Positions 1-4,382 of a stretch of 5,357 nt of DNA are shown piece after piece (position 1 is the first letter of the stretch; each line of letters begins with the position of its first letter). The DNA lies in NCBI GenBank assembly GCA_022801475.1, contig JAAWSH010000132.1, forward strand, positions 1-5,357, in the 5' to 3' direction. The stretch is from Acutalibacter sp. (GTDB taxonomy: Bacteria; Bacillota; Clostridia; Oscillospirales; Acutalibacteraceae). Both the position numbers and the translations under genes were made by a program. The notes beneath the pieces are model-generated. The model was not told where the DNA came from. It ran no database searches and saw only the letters and a list, made by a program, of their open reading frames with translations.

Positions 1-363
1 ATCCCGGTGACAGAGGACGCGGGCATGATTGACGCGGCCCGCAGCGGCTGCCTGACCCTTTCCAAGCTGGAGGCCATGACAGCGGTGTGCTCGGTGGGCC
101 TGGACATGATCTGCATTCCTGGGGACGTGACAGCGGAGATTATCTCCGGCATCATTGCCGACGAAGCGGCCATTGGCATGGTGAACAGCAAGACCACCGC
201 TGTGCGGGTGATTCCCGCCATTGGCCGCAAGGCGGGGGAAGAGCTGGACTTTGGGGGGCTTTTGGGCCAGGGGCCCATTATGCCCGTCAATATGGCCTCG
301 CCGGCAGAATTTATTCATCGGGGAGGGAAGATCCCCGCGCCGTTGCAGAGCCTAAAGAATTAG
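1..363 (+). CDS. PFL family protein (DUF711 / UPF0210), C-terminal fragment
   Basis: This is the last 120 residues of a gene that begins before the window; the frame is open from base 1 and ends at TAG 361-363. It matches the C-terminal end of the PFL/DUF711 (UPF0210) family. Recognisable blocks are the early VTEDAGM, the central [20 protein letters not shown], then the [22 protein letters not shown] and GPIMPVN stretches, and the characteristic ending [17 protein letters not shown]. Family members are about 450 residues, so roughly a quarter is present. The fold is related to glycyl-radical (pyruvate formate-lyase-like) enzymes, but the molecular role is unsettled, and I assign no reaction. 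The gene is often preceded by a small ACT-domain protein, which would lie outside the window. Transcription should stop at the hairpin just downstream. Family assignment is confident; function is not. Confidence 0.93.
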   Translation: MPVTEDAGMIDAARSGCLTLSKLEAMTAVCSVGLDMICIPGDVTAEIISGIIADEAAIGMVNSKTTAVRVIPAIGRKAGEELDFGGLLGQGPIMPVNMASPAEFIHRGGKIPAPLQSLKN

Positions 364-382
364 AGCGGATAGAATCATAAAA

Positions 383-441
383 AACCTGTATCCGTAGGCC
401 TTTCAGAAAGGAGAGCCCTATGGATACAGGTTCTATTTTTT
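383..441 (+). terminator. Intrinsic terminator of the PFL/DUF711 gene
   Basis: A 16-bp stem pairs 383-398 (AACCTGTATCCGTAGG) with 417-432 (CCTATGGATACAGGTT), with a single G-T wobble, and is followed by CTA and six T at 436-441. It lies 20 bases after the stop codon at 361-363. The segment between the arms contains a second small perfect hairpin (399-403 CCTTT with 407-411 AAAGG). The A-rich bases before the left arm mean it could also work on the minus strand as a convergent terminator for read-through from feoB. Confidence 0.9.
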
Positions 442-477
442 GTGGGGCTGTAAAGCAGGTGTTTTTATAGTAATGCA

Positions 478-506
478 CGTAACAATCGTATTTACCAATT
501 GTTACG
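478..506. repeat. Perfect 9-bp inverted repeat, 11-base loop
   Basis: CGTAACAAT at 478-486 is the exact reverse complement of ATTGTTACG at 498-506. The AT-rich 29-bp dyad has no T-run on either side, so it is not a terminator. Its size and symmetry would suit a repressor operator, but no promoter or gene start is adjacent, so the role is unknown. Confidence 0.6.
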
Positions 507-524
507 CAGGGTAGCCAAGCTGGC

Positions 525-559
525 CGGTTCAAAACAAGTGAAAAACCTTTTTTGAACCG
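525..559. repeat. Perfect 10-bp inverted repeat, 15-base loop
   Basis: CGGTTCAAAA at 525-534 is the exact reverse complement of TTTTGAACCG at 550-559. On the minus strand the right-hand arm begins ACGGTTCAAAAAAGG. The left arm contains GGTTCAAA, reminiscent of a tRNA T-loop, but no tRNA fold can be built around it. It may be a weak hairpin in whatever transcript crosses the region. Confidence 0.6.
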
Positions 560-666
560 TGTTAACTATATGGACAAAGTGATGTCCTCCAGACAAGCGT
601 AGACTTGGCAAAGCCGGTCCTTACGATCTTGGCCGGGCTGTTAAATGAGAATAAGGCAGGATGTCT

Positions 667-830
667 AGGGCTTGTTTGAAAATAGAGGGATAGACGAATT
701 TTTTGCCTAGAAGGGGTGGATTTCCAGGAGAAAACCGCAAGCCATACTGCCCCACAGTGTGGGACCCTCATGCGGAAGGTGGCCTCTTCCGGGCAAAAAG
801 AAGGCATTTCCGATTTTCCAAACGAGCCCT
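667..830. repeat. Inverted-repeat-bounded unit, MITE-like or structured RNA
   Basis: The left end AGGGCTTGTTTGAAAAT (667-683) and the right end ATTTTCCAAACGAGCCCT (813-830) are imperfect reverse complements: 16 of 17 pairs match when one extra C on the right is allowed and one of these counts as a mismatch at the A/G position. They enclose about 130 bases with further internal hairpins, namely CCCAC/GTGGG at 751-755/759-763 and CGGAAG/CTTCCG at 773-778/786-791. No open frame inside looks real. The architecture fits a small non-autonomous mobile repeat or a dispersed structured repeat in a convergent gap. No clear target-site duplication flanks the ends, so mobility is inference. The unit may extend right to about 878, where a second inverted match lies. 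Confidence 0.5.
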
Positions 831-858
831 CGTTCAGAGCAAAGCGGGAGGGCTTTTT
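825..858 (+). terminator. Terminator-like hairpin in the repeat unit
   Basis: AGCCCTC at 825-831 pairs with GAGGGCT at 848-854 around a 16-base loop. The last T of the stem opens a run of five T (854-858). It has the form of a plus-strand intrinsic terminator, yet no plus-strand gene remains to be terminated, since the PFL gene already ends at 383-441. It may belong to an RNA encoded by the inverted-repeat unit, or be incidental. Confidence 0.4.
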
Positions 859-993
859 CAGAACTAGGCGAAATTGTCTTGTTCTTTGCTACCAGCAGGC
901 TCTATGGCCCCCGAAACTTTTGTAAGGATTGGCGAAATCTTTACAGTTGTCTATAGGAAGCTTCTCCTTTAAACAACGGGATTTGGCGATTTT

Positions 994-3105
994 CTATATA
1001 GTGGGCCAAAAGAGCAGAGCCAGGTGGTAGACCAGAAAGCTGACCACCCAGGCTGTGGCGATTTGAAATGCTCCGGCAAAAACCGTCCAGCGCCAGCTGC
1101 CGGTCTCCTTCTTCATGGTGGCCAGGGTGGCCGCACAGGGGATGTACAGCAGAGAGAAGGTCATCAGTGCCAGGGCGTTGGCCGGTCCAAAGCCCATGCC
1201 GCTCAAAATGGCTGAGAGGCTGGCCATGCCTGCCGCCGAGTTCACGTTGTTCACGCTGAACAGCACCGCGCAGCTGGACACCACCACCTCTTTGGCGGAA
1301 ATGCCTGCAATGAGGGCCACCACAATCTGCCAGTAGCCAAGCCCCACTGGCCCAAAGAAAGGCACCAGCCACCGTCCCAGCAGGGAGCCAAAGGTGTTGC
1401 TCATATCCATAGAGTAGCCTTGAGGGCCGAAATTTAGCAGCACCCACATAATAATAGAGGACACAAAAATAATGGTGCCCGCTCTGGTTAAGTAGTCCTT
1501 CACCTTTTCCCACACGTAGATAAAGATGGTGTGGGCGCTGGGCGCCTTGTATTCCGGCAGTTCAATGAGAAGAGCATTCATGCTCTTGGCATTTGCGCTC
1601 TTCCCGCCCCGCTCCATCAGCCGCATAATAAACGCCGCAGCCACAGCCACCAGCATACCCAGTACGTACATGGAGTAGGCCGCCAGCATGGCGTGCTGGG
1701 GGAAGAACATCTGGGAAAACAGCACGTAGATGGGCAGTCGGGCGCTGCACGACATAAAGGGGGTGATCAGTATGGTCTTGTACCGGTCCTGCTGGTTCTC
1801 TAGGGCCCGGGAGGCCATAATGGCCGGCACGCTGCACCCAAAGCCCAGAATCATGGGGATAAAGGCCCTGCCAGACAGCCCCAGCCTGCCCATCAGGCCG
1901 TCCATCACATAGGCCACCCGAGACATGTAGCCGCTGTCCTCCAAAAAGGCCAGTGCTAAAAACAGGATGATAATATTGGGCAGAAAGGTGAGGATGCCCC
2001 CCACGCCGGTAATGATTCCGTCCACGATCAGGGAGACCAGCATGGGCGCCACCTCTGTTTCCTCCAGCCAGGCTAAAGTTCCGGCGGAAAACCAGTCCAG
2101 TCCCAGCTGGAAGTACTCTTTTAGCCAGTCCCCCACGGTGAAGGTCAGGAAGAACACTGCGGCCATAATGAGCAGGAAAATGGGCAGGCCCCACACCTGA
2201 TGGGTTAACAGACCGTCGGCCCGGTCTGTGACAGCGCTTTTTTCCTCCTTATTGACCATGACCTCCTGAATGATCTCGTCGATAAAGTCATATTTTTCGT
2301 TGATGATGTCCTGCTCGTAGCTGCGGTCCAGGACCTCCGGCAGGTCTAGGGGATATTTTTCCAGGACCTCCCGGTCGCCCTCCAACATTTTAATGGCGTG
2401 CCAGCGGGGATTTGGCAGGTTCGGCCAGCGGGTGGCCAGGCTGTCCATCAGCAGGTCGATTTTATCCTCGATCCGGTCGCTGTACACCATGGCGTACTCC
2501 GCATGGTGCTGGTGTCTGTGCCGGGAACCGCCGGGGCGGGGGGCTTCCCTTGTGCTCTTTGTTACGGCCCCATTCCCATGGTGGTGGATCAGAGGCGTGT
2601 CCGCTGGACGGCCCACATGGTGGGCAGCGGCATGCATCAAGATGTCTAGGCCGGTCTTTCGCCGGGCGGACACGGGAATAACCGGGATGCCCAGCATCTC
2701 TGGCAGCCGGTGGGTGTCAATCTCCATGCCCCGCTTTTCCACAATATCCATCATGTTCAGGGCCAAAATGACTGGCTTGCCCAGCTCAATGAGCTGTAGG
2801 GTGAGGTACAGGTTCCGCTGTAACGCCGAGGCGTCGGCCACGTCAATGATCACGTCCACCTCGTTGCTAAGAATGTACTGCCGGGTGACCTGCTCCTCCA
2901 TGGTGTAACAGGTCAGGCTATAGGCCCCGGGCAGGTCCACCAGGCGGTAGTCACTGTTGTGAAACTTAAACCGGCCTTCCTTTTTCTCCACCGTAACCCC
3001 AGGCCAGTTGGCTACCTTTAGGTTTGCGCCAGTATAGGCGTTAAACAGTGTGGTTTTGCCACAGTTGGGATTTCCGGCAAAGCCAATGGTAATTTCACGG
3101 GGCAT
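994..3105 (-). CDS. feoB: Ferrous iron transport protein B (FeoB)
   Basis: A complete 703-residue inner-membrane Fe(II) transporter with a cytosolic N-terminal GTPase domain. G-protein motifs in order are G1 GNPNCGKT (11-18), G2 Thr38 in WPGVT, G3 DLPG (57-60), G4 NMMD (117-120) and G5 SAR (146-148). A helical regulatory domain follows (about 203-285), then a membrane part from about 303 with roughly ten hydrophobic segments. It includes the Gate repeats GCSVPAIM (423-430), PFMSCSARLPIY (449-460) and the second set around SSCAVLFS (610-617) and YIPCAATLATMKKE (654-667), with the conserved cysteines kept. Length is normal for clostridial FeoB. A histidine-rich insertion (HHH 174-176, HRHQHH 196-201) sits between G5 and the helical domain. 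The ATG is supported by AAGGAGG (complement of 3114-3120) seven to eight bases upstream, and the start overlaps the feoA end by 11 bases, suggesting translational coupling. No FeoC is present. Confidence 0.98.
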   Translation of the reverse strand: MPREITIGFAGNPNCGKTTLFNAYTGANLKVANWPGVTVEKKEGRFKFHNSDYRLVDLPGAYSLTCYTMEEQVTRQYILSNEVDVIIDVADASALQRNLYLTLQLIELGKPVILALNMMDIVEKRGMEIDTHRLPEMLGIPVIPVSARRKTGLDILMHAAAHHVGRPADTPLIHHHGNGAVTKSTREAPRPGGSRHRHQHHAEYAMVYSDRIEDKIDLLMDSLATRWPNLPNPRWHAIKMLEGDREVLEKYPLDLPEVLDRSYEQDIINEKYDFIDEIIQEVMVNKEEKSAVTDRADGLLTHQVWGLPIFLLIMAAVFFLTFTVGDWLKEYFQLGLDWFSAGTLAWLEETEVAPMLVSLIVDGIITGVGGILTFLPNIIILFLALAFLEDSGYMSRVAYVMDGLMGRLGLSGRAFIPMILGFGCSVPAIMASRALENQQDRYKTILITPFMSCSARLPIYVLFSQMFFPQHAMLAAYSMYVLGMLVAVAAAFIMRLMERGGKSANAKSMNALLIELPEYKAPSAHTIFIYVWEKVKDYLTRAGTIIFVSSIIMWVLLNFGPQGYSMDMSNTFGSLLGRWLVPFFGPVGLGYWQIVVALIAGISAKEVVVSSCAVLFSVNNVNSAAGMASLSAILSGMGFGPANALALMTFSLLYIPCAATLATMKKETGSWRWTVFAGAFQIATAWVVSFLVYHLALLFWPTI

Positions 3106-3337
3106 GGCGGGGGCCTCCTTCCTCTTTCACGGTGATATGGGCGGCGATGTCCCGGCCCATAGCGAAGCGGGTTCCCCGCACGGTAATAATCATGGCGCCC
3201 CGGCGCTTTTTGCGCAGCACATCCACCCGGCTGCCGGGTATCATACCCAGGGCTTCCAGCCTGCGGCCCAGCTCCAAGGGCAGGTTCAGGGCCTCCACCT
3301 GCCAGACGCTGTCCGCGGGGCAATCCAGTAGTACCAT
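3095..3337 (-). CDS. feoA: Ferrous iron transport protein A (FeoA)
   Basis: An 80-residue cytosolic protein with an SH3-like fold, the usual partner of FeoB in Fe(II) uptake; it is thought to bind FeoB and modulate its activity. Family hallmarks are RRLEALGMIPGSRVDVLRKK (residues 25-44), the following RRGAMIITVRGTRFAMGRD and the terminal AAHITV. It has the normal length of 75-80 residues and no signal peptide or membrane segment. The ATG at 3335-3337 is set by AGGAGGG (complement of 3345-3351), seven bases upstream. It is the first gene of the feoAB operon and its last 11 bases overlap the feoB start. A strong promoter lies just upstream. Function as an independent iron carrier is not implied. 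Confidence 0.97.
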   Translation of the reverse strand: MVLLDCPADSVWQVEALNLPLELGRRLEALGMIPGSRVDVLRKKRRGAMIITVRGTRFAMGRDIAAHITVKEEGGPRHAP

Positions 3338-3355
3338 AGTTATTCCCTCCTAACT
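3338..3355 (-). promoter_or_regulatory. feoA ribosome binding site inside a small dyad
   Basis: The AGGAGGG ribosome binding site (complement of 3345-3351) falls largely in the loop between AGTTA (3338-3342) and TAACT (3351-3355), a perfect 5-bp inverted repeat with an 8-base loop. The dyad spans most of the predicted leader. It could be a weak regulator site or hairpin, but the stem is short and AU-rich, so it may be chance. Confidence 0.35.
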
Positions 3356-3362
3356 AACTTGA

Positions 3363-3391
3363 ATTGTAGCACGAATAAGGGGCGTTGTCAA
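3363..3391 (-). promoter_or_regulatory. Sigma-A promoter of feoAB
   Basis: On the minus strand, TTGACA (complement of 3386-3391, six of six consensus) is separated by exactly 17 bases from TACAAT (complement of 3363-3368, five of six). Transcription should start near 3356, giving a leader of about 19 bases before the feoA ATG. Such a strong promoter in an iron-uptake operon would normally need a repressor (Fur or a DtxR-type regulator). No clear Fur box is visible, though GTTAGTTAGG-like sequence on the minus strand overlaps the expected start site (3349-3359). Confidence 0.8.
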
Positions 3392-3488
3392 TGCGGTGGA
3401 AAGATTTTTGCGGTCATACCCGCTGGATTTTGGTGGAGTGAGACGCCGCCCTGGAGGGACCCTTTCCGGCCAGAGAGTAAAATACCAT

Positions 3489-3526
3489 AAAAAGGGAACG
3501 CCCACATCTTGGGGCGTTCCCTTTTT
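3489..3526 (-). terminator. Intrinsic terminator of the ireB unit
   Basis: A perfect 15-bp inverted repeat pairs 3489-3503 (AAAAAGGGAACGCCC) with 3512-3526 (GGGCGTTCCCTTTTT) around an 8-base loop. On the minus strand the stem ends in TTTTT and begins one base after the stop codon of the 104-residue gene (3528-3530). The A and T flanks are symmetric, so it could work in both directions, but only the minus strand has genes here. It separates this unit from the feoAB promoter. Confidence 0.93.
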
Positions 3527-3527
3527 C

Positions 3528-3842
3528 TCACTCGGCCAGGGCCCGGTTTAGCCAGGCCTCGGCAATGTCCAGAGCCAGGTAAAGGCCCTCTTTTTCGCTG
3601 GTTTTTACAATCTGCTTGCGGGTGCGGATCTCCGGATCGGTATACATCAGATGTACGGTCACCTTGTCGGCCACCTCCAGACCGCCCACGTCCTTTTTGG
3701 ACTTTACATCCATTTTAATCACGTATTTATCCGTCATGCTGCCGTAGTAGATCGTATCCCCACAGCGCACCAGGGGCTTGCCCTTATAGGTAGGAAAAGC
3801 CTGCGTCTCTTTATTAGGGCTTGTTTTCTTCTGCTCGCTCAT
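3528..3842 (-). CDS. Conserved-looking hypothetical protein, 104 aa
   Basis: I do not recognise a named family. The protein is soluble, with no signal peptide or membrane segment. It has a charged, probably disordered N-terminus (residues 1-15, SEQKKTSPNKETQ), then a likely beta-rich core (about 18-66: PLVRCGDTIYYGSMTDKYVI and LEVADKVTVHLMYT), and a C-terminal amphipathic helix (about 84-103, GLYLALDIAEAWLNRAL). There is a single cysteine at 27. The frame could extend to a TTG at 3875 (115 residues), but the ATG at 3840-3842 is preferred because that TTG has no ribosome binding site; the ATG has only a weak GGTGA (complement of 3847-3851). It starts 55 bases after the ireB stop and ends at a strong terminator, so the two are probably co-transcribed. 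Codon use and length over an uninterrupted frame suggest a real gene. Confidence 0.82.
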   Translation of the reverse strand: MSEQKKTSPNKETQAFPTYKGKPLVRCGDTIYYGSMTDKYVIKMDVKSKKDVGGLEVADKVTVHLMYTDPEIRTRKQIVKTSEKEGLYLALDIAEAWLNRALAE

Positions 3843-3897
3843 ATAGTCACCACACTTTTCAATTAATAAGGTCAATGATAAAGGCTGCCTGCTAAGG

Positions 3898-4149
3898 CTA
3901 TTCCCCCAGGTAAGAGCGGACCATTGCCTTTAGCAGTTCGTCCCGGTCAATGCGGCGAATCAGGCTGCGGGCATTGTTATGGGTGGTGATGTAGGTGGGG
4001 TCCTCAGACAGCAGATAGCCAACGATCTGGCTGATAGGGTTGTAGCCTTTCTCCTTCAGGGCGTCGTACACCACCAGCAGGATACGCTTCATATCCGCTT
4101 CACGCACCTCGTCCAGAGAGAAGGTTATCGTATTGTGGTCGTCAGGCAA
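3898..4149 (-). CDS. ireB: IreB family regulatory phosphoprotein (UPF0297/DUF965)
   Basis: A small cytosolic regulator; in Enterococcus faecalis IreB is phosphorylated by the PASTA-domain Ser/Thr kinase IreK and acts negatively in cephalosporin resistance. The family signature is clear: [29 protein letters not shown] (split over the middle), then [16 protein letters not shown] and a terminal YLGE. Three starts are possible in frame: TTG 4194 (98 residues), ATG 4164 (88) and TTG 4149 (83). I chose TTG 4149 because GGAGG (complement of 4158-4162) lies eight bases upstream, the other two lack a good site, and it places the NTITFSLDE threonine at residue 7, matching the phosphorylated Thr7 of E. 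faecalis IreB. ATG 4164 remains a fair alternative. In Bacilli this gene usually sits between alaS and ruvX; here it is followed by an unknown gene instead. Confidence 0.93.
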   Translation of the reverse strand: MPDDHNTITFSLDEVREADMKRILLVVYDALKEKGYNPISQIVGYLLSEDPTYITTHNNARSLIRRIDRDELLKAMVRSYLGE

Positions 4150-4209
4150 CGCGGCCACCTCCATTTCCGTTTTATTTTGTAGATTATTAGGCAAATGGCT
4201 TTGCCGTTG

Positions 4210-4242
4210 GTTTATAAAGCGGTATCATACCTCTTTATAAAC
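4210..4242. promoter_or_regulatory. 33-bp near-perfect dyad in the ireB leader
   Basis: GTTTATAAAG (4210-4219) and CTTTATAAAC (4233-4242) are exact reverse complements. Inside them GGTAT (4221-4225) and ATACC (4227-4231) are also exact, centred on C4226. Only the pair 4220/4232 mismatches, so 15 of 16 pairs match. Each outer arm contains the self-complementary TTTATAAA, 23 bp apart centre to centre. There is no T-run, so it is not a terminator. It lies just downstream of the predicted transcription start, where a repressor site or a leader RNA hairpin would act on ireB. Confidence 0.7.
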
Positions 4243-4254
4243 TACGTTTACTAT

Positions 4255-4283
4255 ATCATACTAGACTTTCAGGACAATTGCAA
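4255..4283 (-). promoter_or_regulatory. Candidate sigma-A promoter of the ireB unit
   Basis: On the minus strand TTGCAA (4278-4283, four of six consensus) is 17 bases from TATGAT (complement of 4255-4260, five of six), preceded by AG rather than an extended TG. The start would be near 4248, about 100 bases before the preferred TTG start, with the 33-bp dyad in between. The 8-base TATCATAC containing the -10 recurs at 4223-4230 in the centre of the dyad. Confidence 0.6.
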
Positions 4284-4382
4284 GGGGAAGTTTTAAAGAC
4301 CTGGGCAAAGATGCGCGGCGGGCCCTCTCTTTTGGGTGATACGGACCCCTTTGCGCTTTGCGCGGGTTTCTTTTGGCCGGAT

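Larger units (their letters stand above)
442..993. other. Convergent intergenic region without a credible gene
   Basis: About 550 bases lie between the PFL gene terminator and the feoB stop codon. The open frames here (for example minus 562-807 and plus 716-925) lack a good ribosome binding site and show no family resemblance. Part of their apparent peptide similarity comes from an inverted repeat that reads FQTSP on both strands. What the region does hold is a set of inverted repeats: 478-506, 525-559, the outer pair 667-683/813-830, and terminator-like hairpins near 825-858. It is therefore repeat- or RNA-bearing rather than coding. Confidence 0.7.

Noticed and set aside
505..547. tRNA-like words (GTAGCCAAGCTGG resembling a D-arm, GGTTCAAA resembling a T-loop)
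   Set aside because: There is no anticodon arm, acceptor stem or correct spacing between the two words; no cloverleaf can be formed.
731..775. Possible feoB terminator on the minus strand (CCGCA/TGCGG followed by TTTT)
   Set aside because: The stem is only 5 bp, encloses a branched 31-base segment, and lies over 200 bases beyond the feoB stop, so it is too weak to call.
562..807. 81-codon open frame on the minus strand in the intergenic region
   Set aside because: It has no ribosome binding site or recognisable family, and it runs across the inverted-repeat unit, whose ends read FQTSP on both strands, explaining the protein-like look.
1562..2194. 210-codon open frame on the minus strand overlapping feoB in another frame
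   Set aside because: It is a shadow of FeoB: composition is Gly/Arg/Pro-biased with no domain, and the FeoB frame carries all conserved motifs.
2393..2908. 171-codon open frame on the plus strand inside feoB
   Set aside because: It is antisense to the well-supported FeoB G domain, and its composition is that of a shadow frame.
4350..4374. Tandem TTTGCGC with GCGC/GCGC hairpin followed by GGGTTTCTTTT after pheT
   Set aside because: The T-rich side is on the plus strand, where no gene ends. The stem is only 4 bp, and it does not give a terminator in the pheT direction.
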